Positions 46,521 through 55,427 of a stretch of 64,000 bases of DNA are shown piece after piece. Under the pieces are notes generated by a model. It did no database searches, was not told where the DNA came from, and worked only from the letters and a program-made list of their open reading frames with translations. Numbering within the stretch: the first letter of the stretch is position 1; every line of letters begins with the position of its first letter. The position numbers and the translations under genes were made by a program. Source of the DNA: Aurantibacter aestuarii (GTDB lineage: Bacteria; Bacteroidota; Bacteroidia; Flavobacteriales; Flavobacteriaceae); the NCBI RefSeq assembly GCF_003008425.1, contig NZ_PXOQ01000007.1, forward strand, positions 248,001-312,000, written 5' to 3'.

Positions 46521-46898
46521 ATGACCTTATTCAATAACATCTATTTATCTGTTTTTTTTCAACTAAAAAACCGATTTAAACAAAAGGCAAATACTATTGC
46601 TCTATATTATATCTCTATTTTACAAATTAGCTGTGTTTTCCTATTAGGTTGTTTTTTTTCTGCTTTTTTATCTCAAATGAACACGGCACTTATGGGAAAA
46701 TCTAAAGCTATCACCTTGTTTTGCATTATTGCGGCTGGAATACATTTTAGCAATTGGATGGGCTACTCTGGTAAACAACGTAAAGAAATGAATGCCAAAT
46801 ATTTAAAACAAAAAAAGATAACCTATAATTTACTTGTACTAGCTGTAATTCCAGTAATCTGTATCTTATTTGGTTTACTGTTATTGCAAAGTATGTAG
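46521..46898 (+). CDS. Small membrane protein of unknown function
   Basis: This 125-aa protein has three predicted membrane helices (about 27-52, 64-80 and 100-122) and a basic linker (GKQRKEMNAKYLKQKKI). I do not recognise the family. Its ATG is directly after the terminator hairpin, and no promoter box is evident between. It could be read by partial read-through, or the start may lie further in. It is convergent with the HDAC-like gene, 13 bases apart. Confidence 0.65.
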   Translation: MTLFNNIYLSVFFQLKNRFKQKANTIALYYISILQISCVFLLGCFFSAFLSQMNTALMGKSKAITLFCIIAAGIHFSNWMGYSGKQRKEMNAKYLKQKKITYNLLVLAVIPVICILFGLLLLQSM

Positions 46899-46911
46899 AG
46901 TATTTTAGCTT

Positions 46912-47817
46912 TTAAAAAAACAGATCCTGTGCTAAACGAAATGTATTCGCATGGGCTTCAATTATTATTTTAATATCCGCGGAATAGCCACCACCCATAC
47001 TACAAACCACAGGTATAATATTTGTTTTACATGTTTTTAAGACAAATCGGTCACGTTCCTTACAACCATTTATAGTTAATCCAAGTTTACCTAACTTATC
47101 AGTTGCTAATACATCTACTCCAGATAAATAAAATATAAAATCTGGTTGATGTGTTTTAATCAATTTTGGCAGAGTTTCTTTTAAAATAGAAAGATAAGCC
47201 TCATCTGAAATACCATCATCCAATTCGATATCTAAATCTGAAGTTTCTTTTTTAAAAGGGTAATTGTTTTTTCCATGCATGGAGAAAGTAAAGACATTTG
47301 GATTGTTTTTAAATATTTCTGCCGTACCATTGCCTTGATGCACATCTAAGTCGATTATTAAAATACGTTTTGCCAATTTTTTTTCCAGAAGATAATTGGC
47401 ACCTATAGCCTGATCATTAAACATGCAAAAGGCTTCACCTTTATTGGTAAACGCATGGTGTGTCCCTCCAGCAATATTCATGGCAATACCGTTCTTCAAT
47501 GCATAGTCGCAACATTTTATAGTACCGTCTGCAATAATAATTTCACGTTCTATTAAAACTTCACTTAATGGGAATCCAATTTTACGAGCTGCTTTTTGAC
47601 TTAGAGTAATATTTAATAAGTCGTAAACGTACTCTGGATCATGCGTTTTTAAAATTGGAGTCAAGTCCAACATTTTTTCTGGCTCAAAAAAATTCTGCTT
47701 TTCACAGATGCCTTCACGAATTAATTGTTCCGGAAGCAATTCATATTTAAGCATAGGAAAGCGATGTCCTTCTGGTAACTCATGAGCGTAAATAGAATGA
47801 AAAGCAATATTAAGCAT
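46912..47817 (-). CDS. Histone-deacetylase-like amidohydrolase
   Basis: This is a 301-aa protein from MLNIAFHSIYAHELPEGHRF. The start at 47815-47817 was chosen because the longer frame from 47847 runs through a terminator hairpin, and a -7 box sits four bases upstream of this ATG. HDAC motifs are clear: GGTHHAF (His120, His121), DLDVHQGNG (Asp158, His160 as zinc ligands), SMHGKNNYP, GVDVLATDKLG and MGGGYS. Bacterial members deacetylate small amides or lysines; the substrate here is unknown. It is cytoplasmic. Confidence 0.93.
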   Translation of the reverse strand: MLNIAFHSIYAHELPEGHRFPMLKYELLPEQLIREGICEKQNFFEPEKMLDLTPILKTHDPEYVYDLLNITLSQKAARKIGFPLSEVLIEREIIIADGTIKCCDYALKNGIAMNIAGGTHHAFTNKGEAFCMFNDQAIGANYLLEKKLAKRILIIDLDVHQGNGTAEIFKNNPNVFTFSMHGKNNYPFKKETSDLDIELDDGISDEAYLSILKETLPKLIKTHQPDFIFYLSGVDVLATDKLGKLGLTINGCKERDRFVLKTCKTNIIPVVCSMGGGYSADIKIIIEAHANTFRLAQDLFF

Positions 47818-47821
47818 CCAA

Positions 47822-47829
47822 CAAAAATA
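47822..47829 (-). promoter_or_regulatory. -7 promoter box of the HDAC-like gene, predicted leaderless
   Basis: TATTTTTG on the minus strand fits TAnnTTTG and ends exactly four bases before the ATG at 47817. It lies next to the terminator of the upstream operon. Confidence 0.55.
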
Positions 47830-47833
47830 AGCA

Positions 47834-47866
47834 TAAAAAAACCTCATTTAAAATGAGGTTTTTTTA
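47834..47866 (-). terminator. Intrinsic terminator of the tail-fibre-like gene operon
   Basis: AAAAAACCTCATTT pairs with AAATGAGGTTTTTT. The A-run on the plus strand becomes the T-run on the minus strand. It follows the stop of the gene at 47867. Confidence 0.85.
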
Positions 47867-48256
47867 TTATTTAGGAATACTTAACATAGCTTTTAAAGAT
47901 TTGACATTTTCCTTGCTAATAGGCTTAGGTTCTTTAGGAGTATATTGAATTAATTTCCTTTTACCACCATTAGTTTCTAAAACTTTAATCTTAGAAATAG
48001 TTTGATCATTTTTAATATGTCCAATCTTATCAATGTCTATTAAACCAGATAAATTCTTAGTAGTGTTAAAAGAATTTGAATTCACTTTTACAGACTGTTT
48101 TTTTCTAGAATTATTTGTATTAGAATTACTGACACTAGACTCTACTGTTTTTTTTATCAGAGCAAGTGACGCGTTTAGATTTTTTTTGTAGTTATCCTCT
48201 TCTTGTGCAAAAGAAAATAAACTTACAAAAAATAATATATAAGGTAAACTTTTCAT
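47867..48256 (-). CDS. Small exported protein of unknown function
   Basis: This 129-aa protein has a signal peptide (MKSLPYILFFVSLFSFAQEE). The rest is basic and low in complexity (SNSNTNNSRKKQSVKVNSNS), with a short conserved-looking end (SKIKVLETNGGKRKLIQYTP). I do not recognise it. It follows the tail-fibre-like gene by 10 bases in the same direction, so they share an operon. Confidence 0.75.
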   Translation of the reverse strand: MKSLPYILFFVSLFSFAQEEDNYKKNLNASLALIKKTVESSVSNSNTNNSRKKQSVKVNSNSFNTTKNLSGLIDIDKIGHIKNDQTISKIKVLETNGGKRKLIQYTPKEPKPISKENVKSLKAMLSIPK

Positions 48257-48266
48257 AATTATAATT

Positions 48267-49664
48267 TTAATAATGAGTTATTATCTGGAATCTATCTAAT
48301 CCTGGATTACCACCAAAAGTCCCTCTTGTACTACTACCTGTGTTAAAAAAAGCATCTCCTCCACCAAAAGTAAAGCCAATTACATCTACGGTATATGATG
48401 TTCCTCCAGGTGCTCCTGTTAACTGGGCATAACCATTTCCGTTAAGGAAGAAGACTCCAGATGCGTAGGAAACACCACTACTATCACCTCTTGCTGTGTA
48501 AGCTTCCGCGGTGTAACCAACTATAGTACCATTTATTAAAACTGCCGTACCATATTGTCGAGGGTAGCCATCATCAATTACTAAAGAAGGTGGCCCACCA
48601 CCAGATGAAAGATTGTTTCTTGTCATGCTTACTCCAATCTGATAAACAATTTCAACCAAAGCGTCCCTAGTAATGGTAAAAGTAGAGGTAAATAATGTTT
48701 GTTGTGTGAAATTTCCATTATTATCGCCTATTTCTACTTCAACAGGCACAAAAGTTAAGGCATTATCTTCTGGCATTTGACTTTCTGTCAATGAAGGCTT
48801 TAACAACAAGTCACCATTTGCATCAACATAAACCACAGAATCATCGACTCCATTATTCGCTACATTATTTGCGTTACTAAAGGCATCAATTCGTATACCA
48901 GTATTGTTTCCTGCTATATGAACATCGTTTTGAGGGTTATCTGTAAAAATCCCTACTTCATCATCACCACCGTCAACAAAAACCGCTGCAGTTTGATTAA
49001 TTGTCTCTACTCTGAAATTAGTATCATTACCATCATCATTAAAAACTGCTTCATCTGTACCTCCTTCAACAAAATCTAAAAATTTAATACCACCAGAAGA
49101 AAAAGCTAAATTATCACCTCCATTTCTAAACATTCCAGTATCAGAATCATTATTCCAACTATAAGTTGGAGCTCCCGTATTTCCGTTATTATAAGATCTT
49201 AGTCTCCCGTTGCTAGTAAAATTAAAACGTTGCGTGTCATTTGTCCTTACTCTAAAATCTGTATTATCTGTAGTTCCAATAAAATTGGTATTAGCATTAG
49301 TTCCTCCATTCCCTAGTATAGTCCAATCAGTTCCTGTTGCTACAGGTGCAGTTAAAGATACCCATACAGAACCATCCCAATAATACATTCCTGGAGTTAC
49401 TGCTGTAGCACCTGCACCAGAAGTTGCATCATTATAAACTACAGTTCCTGCAGGTATTACACCTCCTTGAGGGTTTACTGCTGTTTCTATATTAGTTGCA
49501 GCTAAAGAAACTGTTGGCAATACAAAACCTTGAGTAGTCGAGGCAATATCAAGTGCTCCTCTTGGTGCTGTTGTGCCAACACCAACTTGCGCTACTGCAC
49601 TAATTATTCCTGCAAAAACGCAGGAAAAAGTTAACAAACTGTTAATTAAGTAGTTATTTTTCAT
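48267..49664 (-). CDS. Exported tail-fibre-like surface protein without S74 domain
   Basis: This 465-aa protein has a signal peptide ending near VAQ. Its N-terminal half matches the S74-chaperone protein at 29950-31257: VGVGTTAPRGALDIASTTQGFVLP, then MYYWDGSVWVSL, then NFIGTTDNTDFRVRTN and SDTGMFRNGGDNLAFSSGGIKFL. The C-terminal half (about 300-465) is a different Gly- and Thr-rich beta domain, perhaps a C1q/TNF-like jelly roll. It has no S74 chaperone and no T9SS tail. Secreted or surface adhesin is a reasonable guess. The small exported protein gene follows 10 bases later. Confidence 0.85.
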   Translation of the reverse strand: MKNNYLINSLLTFSCVFAGIISAVAQVGVGTTAPRGALDIASTTQGFVLPTVSLAATNIETAVNPQGGVIPAGTVVYNDATSGAGATAVTPGMYYWDGSVWVSLTAPVATGTDWTILGNGGTNANTNFIGTTDNTDFRVRTNDTQRFNFTSNGRLRSYNNGNTGAPTYSWNNDSDTGMFRNGGDNLAFSSGGIKFLDFVEGGTDEAVFNDDGNDTNFRVETINQTAAVFVDGGDDEVGIFTDNPQNDVHIAGNNTGIRIDAFSNANNVANNGVDDSVVYVDANGDLLLKPSLTESQMPEDNALTFVPVEVEIGDNNGNFTQQTLFTSTFTITRDALVEIVYQIGVSMTRNNLSSGGGPPSLVIDDGYPRQYGTAVLINGTIVGYTAEAYTARGDSSGVSYASGVFFLNGNGYAQLTGAPGGTSYTVDVIGFTFGGGDAFFNTGSSTRGTFGGNPGLDRFQIITHY

Positions 49665-49811
49665 AATAGTAAATTTGAGATTATAAAATTAAAAATAACT
49701 ATTCACTTATAACTTATAATTTTAACACACTTTATCTAAAAAATATGCGTTTTGTCTAAAAATTAGGTATTTTTAATATAAAATGAGCATTATGTCGGTT
49801 TGGTTTTTGAT

Positions 49812-50171
49812 TTAAAAATGAAAAAATGCGTTTTTTATGAGTTTTAATGTGTAATTACCATTCTCTTTTAGAATAGATATAATATCAAAGCGTATTTCAA
49901 CGTCTAAATTGGAAGTTTCTACATAATAATTAACAGCTTTGACTAGATTTTGAATTTGTCTAGGCTTAAGAAAACTTTCTGGATTACCGAAGTCTAACGA
50001 TGATCTGGTTTTAACTTCAACAATAGCTAAAATATCATTTTGAAGTGCAATAATATCAACCTCTGCTTTATTGAAACGGTAGTTTCGCTCCAAAATAGTA
50101 TAGCCATTTTCAATTAAAAACTGAACAGCAAGCTCTTGGCCTTTTTTACCAAGCTCGTTATGTTGTGCCAT
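49812..50171 (-). CDS. YraN/UPF0102 nuclease-fold family protein
   Basis: This 119-aa protein fits the UPF0102 family: GKKGQELAVQFLIENGYTILERNYR, AEVDIIALQNDILAIVEVKTRSS (nuclease-like D...EVK) and the RQIQNLVKAVNYYV ending. These have a restriction-endonuclease-like fold, with a proposed but unproven role near DNA. It lies 30 bases after the LD-carboxypeptidase gene. Confidence 0.95.
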   Translation of the reverse strand: MAQHNELGKKGQELAVQFLIENGYTILERNYRFNKAEVDIIALQNDILAIVEVKTRSSLDFGNPESFLKPRQIQNLVKAVNYYVETSNLDVEIRFDIISILKENGNYTLKLIKNAFFHF

Positions 50172-50201
50172 AATCCATAACTTAACTATAGTTTATAAGA
50201 T

Positions 50202-51215
50202 TTAAAAGACTATTGAGGTACCAGAACTGGATACCTTTAGCCTAATTTCAGTCCCAAAAACCATAGCTCGATTATCGGGTTCATGTCCTGCGTTCATATT
50301 AAACGCAACTGGGAAGTTATAATCTGAAACCACGTCTAAAATAATTTGTTCTACAGTTTTTCCGAATTTCGTTGTGTTTCTTTTCACCTTGCTGATGTCT
50401 CCAACAATTAAACCAGCACAATTTTTGAAATATCCAGCTCGCTTTAAACTCTGTAACATACGGTCTATACTGTAAGCATACTCACCTATTTCTTCAATAA
50501 AAAGAATTTTTCCATTAGTATCTAAACTGGTGTCCGATCCTAACATACTGGCAAGAATGGCTAGATTACCACCAACTAACTGTCCGCTAGCCTTACCTTC
50601 TCTATTATATGGAGATGCTTTTAGTGTATATTCTAACGTTTCACCAAAAAGTGCTTTTTTAAAAGTTGCTGCTGTTTCAGGGTTACCTTGTAATTCATCA
50701 GTCACACTCGTACACATCATAGCGTGTAAACTTTGAAAGCCTAACACATTCATTTGGTTATGAAACGCAGTAATATCACTATATCCAATAATCCATTTGG
50801 GTTGTTTCTTAAATTTGGTATAATCTAATAAATCCAAAATACGGACACTTCCATAGCCGCCTCGAGCTGCCCAAATGGCTTTTATATTTGGATTATCTAA
50901 TGCTTGTTGAAAATCTTCACAACGCTCTGCATCTGTCCCAGCAAAATGGCCTCCATTGGTATAAACATGTTTTCCTACGGTTGTTTTTAAACCCCAGCTT
51001 TCTAACAAGGCTATAGCTTTATTTACTTCCTGAGTTCTATTTTTTAGAATACCGGCAGGAGCTACAATAGCTACCGTATCGCCTGCTTTAAGAAAAGGTG
51101 GCTGAATCAAGGTGTTGGATTTTAAAGGTGAAACTGAATTTTGTGCCGAACCAGGCTTACTTCCGAAGAAAAAAACAAGACACAAAATAAAGATATTAAA
51201 GACATTTTTACTCAT
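50202..51215 (-). CDS. LD-carboxypeptidase (peptidase S66)
   Basis: This is a 337-aa protein from MSKNVFNIFILCLVFFFGSK, a signal peptide; an ATG 15 bases upstream at 51230 is also possible. S66 features are GDTVAIVAPAGIL, AARGGYGSVRILDLLDY and the nucleophile region IIGYSDITAFHNQ. The later Glu region (KILFIEEIGEYAYSIDRML) and His in NAGHEPDNRAMVFG complete the triad. It cuts L-D bonds in muropeptide tetrapeptides for cell-wall recycling. It is divergent from metG. Confidence 0.93.
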   Translation of the reverse strand: MSKNVFNIFILCLVFFFGSKPGSAQNSVSPLKSNTLIQPPFLKAGDTVAIVAPAGILKNRTQEVNKAIALLESWGLKTTVGKHVYTNGGHFAGTDAERCEDFQQALDNPNIKAIWAARGGYGSVRILDLLDYTKFKKQPKWIIGYSDITAFHNQMNVLGFQSLHAMMCTSVTDELQGNPETAATFKKALFGETLEYTLKASPYNREGKASGQLVGGNLAILASMLGSDTSLDTNGKILFIEEIGEYAYSIDRMLQSLKRAGYFKNCAGLIVGDISKVKRNTTKFGKTVEQIILDVVSDYNFPVAFNMNAGHEPDNRAMVFGTEIRLKVSSSGTSIVF

Positions 51216-51258
51216 AATGTAAATGTACATTTTTTTTCACAATCGCTTGTAAATTGCT

Positions 51259-51266
51259 TACTTTTG
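51259..51266 (+). promoter_or_regulatory. -7 promoter box upstream of metG
   Basis: TACTTTTG fits TAnnTTTG. It would give an unusually long leader of about 103 bases to the ATG at 51374. Confidence 0.45.
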
Positions 51267-51304
51267 TGGGCTAATTTTAGATCTAAATTAGATTAATAAT
51301 AGCT

Positions 51305-51355
51305 CCTCGAGCGCAGTCTAGAAGTAATATTTAAGTTCTTGACTGCGATTGACCG
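51305..51355. repeat. Imperfect inverted repeat in the metG leader
   Basis: CTCGAGCGCAGTCTAGAAG and GTTCTTGACTGCGATTGACC form an imperfect inverted repeat around about 12 bases, with the core CGCAGTC/GACTGCG. It looks like a REP-type palindrome or an RNA hairpin. Copies elsewhere in the genome cannot be seen from this window. Confidence 0.55.
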
Positions 51356-51373
51356 GACAAGCAAATACAAACT

Positions 51374-53437
51374 ATGAGTACACCAAAAAGATATACTATT
51401 ACTGCAGCATTGCCCTATACTAACGGACCTATACATATTGGACATTTAGCGGGTGTTTATGTACCTGCCGATATTTATGCACGGTTTAAACGTTTAACTG
51501 GTAATGATGTTGCCTTTATTTGTGGTAGTGACGAGCATGGTGTACCCATTACCATTAAAGCTAAAAACGAAGGTGTAACACCTCAGGATATTGTAGATAA
51601 ATATCATAAAATTATTAAGGAGTCTTTTGAAGAATTTGGGATTTCTCTGGATAATTACTCTCGAACGTCTTCTAAAATTCATCATGAAACAGCGTCGGAA
51701 TTTTTTACGACTTTAAATGATAAAGGTGAATTTATTGAGGAAACTACAGAACAGTTATACGATGCAGAAGCCAACCAATTTTTAGCCGACAGATTTGTAG
51801 TTGGAACTTGTCCTAAATGTGGGAATGAAGAAAGTTATGGCGACCAATGCGAAAAATGTGGTACCAGCCATAATGCAACCGACTTAATTAACCCTAAGTC
51901 TGCAATTACTGGAAATGTACCTACATTAAAACAAACTAAACACTGGTTTTTACCTTTAGACAAGCATGAAGCATTTTTAAAAGAATGGATTTTAAAAGGT
52001 CATAAAAAAGACTGGAAGCCTAATGTTTACGGACAAGTAAAATCTTGGATAGACGATGGTTTGCGTCCGCGAGCAGTGACCAGAGATTTAGATTGGGGTA
52101 TTCCTGTTCCTGCCGAAGGTGGCGAAGGAAAAGTGCTTTACGTATGGTTTGATGCGCCAATTGGCTACATATCGGCAACTAAGGAGTGGGCAGAACGCGA
52201 AGGAAAAAACTGGGAAGACTACTGGAAAAAAGACGATACAAAACTGGTGCATTTTATAGGTAAAGATAATATTGTATTCCACTGTATTATTTTTCCTGCC
52301 ATGTTAAAATCGGAAGGTTCATATATTCTCCCAGATAATGTGCCTGCTAATGAGTTTTTAAATTTAGAAGGGCAAAAACTATCGACTTCTAAAAACTGGG
52401 CCGTTTGGTTACCCGAATATTTAAAAGATTTTCCAAATCAGCAAGATGTTCTACGCTATGCATTAACAGCTAATGCTCCAGAAACTAAGGATAACGATTT
52501 TACTTGGAAAGATTTTCAAGCAAGAAACAATAGTGAATTGGTGGCAATTTTCGGTAATTTTATAAATCGTGTCGTAGTATTAACCAATAAATATTATAAT
52601 GGTCTAGTTCCAGAACCTGGCGATTTTTCTGCTTTAGATGAAGAAACTCTTGCGGCTTTAAAAGCGTATCCAGCAGTTATAGAAAGCTCTATAGAACGCT
52701 ACCGCTTTAGAGAAGCCAGCCAAGAATTAATGAATCTTGCCCGACTTGGTAATAAATATTTGGCAGACGAAGAACCTTGGAAATTAGTTAAAACCGATGA
52801 AGTGCGCACTAAAACCATCATGTTTGTTGCGCTTCAAATTGCGGCAGGGTTAGCTACCTTATGTGAACCTTTTTTACCGTTTACTTCAGGAAAATTAAAA
52901 GGTATGTTGAATTTAACTTCTGAAGATGCTAAAAATTCTTGGGAAGATATTTCAACCAAAAGCACGTTAATTTCTGCACAACATAAAATTGAAAAAGCTG
53001 AATTGTTATTCTCTTTAATTGATGATGAAGCCATCCAACTTCAACTGGATAAATTAGAAGCCAGTAAAAAAGCTAATGAAGCAGCAAATAAGAAAGCAGA
53101 ACCACAAAAAGACACGATAGCTTTTGAAGATTTTACCAAATTAGACCTTCGTGTTGGGACGATTTTGGAAGCAGAGAAAATGCCTAAAGCTAAAAAACTG
53201 CTAGTTTTAAAAGTAGATACCGGTATAGATACTAGAACCATTGTTTCTGGTATTGCAGAGCATTTTACACCTGAAGAAGTTGTTGGGAAACAAGTAACTG
53301 TTCTGGTTAATTTGGCTCCAAGAGCGTTACGCGGTGTGGAAAGTGAAGGAATGATTTTAATGACCGAGGACGACCAAGGGAAATTGGTATTTGTAAATCC
53401 AGATACTACGGTTAAAAACGGGATGCAAATAAGTTAA
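51374..53437 (+). CDS. metG: Methionine--tRNA ligase with C-terminal tRNA-binding domain
   Basis: This 687-aa class I synthetase has HIGH at 21-24 ([11 protein letters not shown]), a zinc knuckle ([18 protein letters not shown]), a WYVSGP-like active region ([16 protein letters not shown]) and KLSTS in place of KMSKS. A C-terminal EMAP/Trbp domain (about 590-687: [35 protein letters not shown]) aids tRNA binding and dimerisation. It charges tRNA-Met. The start at 51374 follows a long leader. The gene is complete. Confidence 0.97.
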   Translation: MSTPKRYTITAALPYTNGPIHIGHLAGVYVPADIYARFKRLTGNDVAFICGSDEHGVPITIKAKNEGVTPQDIVDKYHKIIKESFEEFGISLDNYSRTSSKIHHETASEFFTTLNDKGEFIEETTEQLYDAEANQFLADRFVVGTCPKCGNEESYGDQCEKCGTSHNATDLINPKSAITGNVPTLKQTKHWFLPLDKHEAFLKEWILKGHKKDWKPNVYGQVKSWIDDGLRPRAVTRDLDWGIPVPAEGGEGKVLYVWFDAPIGYISATKEWAEREGKNWEDYWKKDDTKLVHFIGKDNIVFHCIIFPAMLKSEGSYILPDNVPANEFLNLEGQKLSTSKNWAVWLPEYLKDFPNQQDVLRYALTANAPETKDNDFTWKDFQARNNSELVAIFGNFINRVVVLTNKYYNGLVPEPGDFSALDEETLAALKAYPAVIESSIERYRFREASQELMNLARLGNKYLADEEPWKLVKTDEVRTKTIMFVALQIAAGLATLCEPFLPFTSGKLKGMLNLTSEDAKNSWEDISTKSTLISAQHKIEKAELLFSLIDDEAIQLQLDKLEASKKANEAANKKAEPQKDTIAFEDFTKLDLRVGTILEAEKMPKAKKLLVLKVDTGIDTRTIVSGIAEHFTPEEVVGKQVTVLVNLAPRALRGVESEGMILMTEDDQGKLVFVNPDTTVKNGMQIS

Positions 53438-53440
53438 TTA

Positions 53441-54834
53441 ATGAAGTATCTTATTGCTTTCCTTTTTCCTATATATTTAGCTTCACAAACTGAAGATATT
53501 AATTTAAATACGGTTTTTTTAAAGACAAATATTTAAAAGAAGTCATTCCTGTCATAAATTCTAAAGATGAAATGACCTTATTCTTTCAGTTTAGAGATAA
53601 TGCTTCGGTATATAGTTATAATAAGGACTTCAGTATTTCTAATGCATCGTACGATTTTGAGCTACCCAAAAAAGCGACAAATCATGTAGCAAGTTTGTAT
53701 AACGACACCTCTATTACTTTAATTTACTCAAACTCATCAGGTAAATATTTTGGAGCAATAACTTATGATAGAAAGACTAATAAAATAGAAACTAAAAAAG
53801 CTAAAAAATGGAATTTTAAAGGTGCTTCGGTAGTTGGTTACGGGAATGACAATAATAAATTTTACCTTATTACTGCTATTAAAAACTCGTCTATTATTAA
53901 AATTCATACTTTAGATTCAAATTTAAAACAAGAAAGCCATACCATAGATTTATCGGCTTTCGAAATTACAGGAGACCAAAGATGGACCTATAGCTTTCAC
54001 AATACATTATTTAATTTAGACATAAAAGAAGCGCCGCAAGTTATAGAATATAATATTCCAAACTCCTTAGAGACAACTGCTGCAGATAGAAAAATATTTT
54101 TCAGTAAAGATTTTAAAACTATTTATATTACTAATGATTTTTTTAAGTCTAAAACGATTGTTTGTAAAATAAGTACAGAAACATTTAAAGGCGAATTACG
54201 TACTATAGAACATGATGATTTTTCTAAAGACAAATCAATTATTCGTACAAGTTCATTTATAATAGATAATTATATGTGCTCGCTATATTGGGTTAGGGAT
54301 TATGTAAATTTAAAAATTCGAGATTTAAATTCGTTTAAAGTTATAAACGAATTTGAAATTAAAAAAGATGAACCTATCACGTTTAGAAACAGTCCTATAA
54401 TAGAAAAAAATAGTGCTTCAAAAAATGTAAGAGAATTAAAAACTACAAATCAATTTTTAAGAAAAACCATTTATAATCAACCAACATTAACTATTTTTAA
54501 AACTGATGACATTTATAATTTAACATTAGGTTACACTATAACAGAAGATTTAAATCCCATTTTAATTGTACACTTTGGTATTGTTGGTGGATTTCTATTA
54601 CAGAGCTTAATCAATTATGTAGATACAAATTCTGTTCAGTTCACGGGACTTTTTGATGCAAATTTTAATCATGTTAAAGGAGAAGTTATTGAAAATAGCT
54701 ATGATAAAATTGAAATATTTAAAAAAACACTTAAGCGAACAAAAAATGAGTTTTTAGTTAAAAATAGTGACACTTATTATTTTGGCAACTATAATAAAGA
54801 CCTACAAACCTACAGTGTTTATAGTTTTAAATAA
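53441..54834 (+). pseudogene. Exported protein gene with a one-base frameshift in a T-run
   Basis: An ATG at 53441, three bases after the metG stop, starts a signal-like peptide (MKYLIAFLFPIYLASQTED). It then runs into a seven-T tract at 53514-53520 and stops. Adding one T joins it in frame to FKDKYLKEVIPVINSKDEMTLFFQF, continuous with the reading frame that is open to 54834 (420 aa from its first ATG at 53572). The full product would be about 464 aa. The mature part looks like a beta-rich protein with propeller-type Tyr/Asn-rich strands. I do not recognise the family. A sequencing slip or true phase variation is also possible. Confidence 0.8.
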
Positions 54835-54913
54835 ACGACTACTTCCTCACTGAACTCTCTGTTAAATAAATCCTAATTGAGTTTTTATTAATAAAATCTA
54901 AATTACTATAAAT

Positions 54914-54921
54914 TAGATTTG
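54914..54921 (+). promoter_or_regulatory. -7 promoter box of the lipocalin-like / OmpA gene pair
   Basis: TAGATTTG fits TAnnTTTG and lies 27 bases before the ATG at 54949. Confidence 0.5.
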
Positions 54922-54948
54922 ACTTAATTAACCAAAACTCAAATACAA

Positions 54949-55425
54949 ATGAAAAAACTCGTTTTACTTTTAGCTGTATCGCTAATGATGTTATCGTGCG
55001 GCGGAACAAAAACTGTTAGAGCCTCTAAAAAAGTAATTAAAGGTGATTGGACATTACAAAATATTACTTACAGCCAAGCAGGAACTTACAATGTGACCTT
55101 ATTTAATGATGTGAGTAAAGAATGTTTTATGCAAAGTTCTTGGAGGTTTATCCCAAATAATAATACAGGAGTTTATACCATAAACAACTCTGCTTGTTCT
55201 ACCGGAGAAAGAAATTTTATTTTTACTATTCAAGAAATAGACGAAGTTTCAGGTCTTTATGATTTTCTTTTAAAACCAACAGATGCAAAGGGAAATTCGG
55301 ACACTAACGCTGGATTTAGAGTTAATCTTGCTCAATTAGATGAAACTACAATGACCTGGACTCAAACTTTAAGTGTAGATGGGAAACCTTTTACAATAAC
55401 TATGAACTTTTCTAAATTAAACTAA
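54949..55425 (+). CDS. Lipocalin-like lipoprotein
   Basis: This 158-aa protein has a lipobox (SLMMLSCGGTK, Cys17) and a small beta-barrel-like domain. It includes IKGDWTLQNITYSQAGTYNVTLF, CFMQSSWRFIPNNNTGVYTI and the TMTWTQTLSVDGKPFTITMNFSKL end. This is the Bacteroidota lipocalin-like (lipocalin_4/5) pattern. The ligand is unknown. It ends two bases before the OmpA gene starts, so they are expressed together. Confidence 0.88.
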   Translation: MKKLVLLLAVSLMMLSCGGTKTVRASKKVIKGDWTLQNITYSQAGTYNVTLFNDVSKECFMQSSWRFIPNNNTGVYTINNSACSTGERNFIFTIQEIDEVSGLYDFLLKPTDAKGNSDTNAGFRVNLAQLDETTMTWTQTLSVDGKPFTITMNFSKLN

Positions 55426-55427
55426 CT

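Noticed and set aside
47818-47847. Longer HDAC-like start (MRFFYAYFCW...)
   Set aside because: It runs through a terminator hairpin and the -7 box; the family start is near the internal Met.
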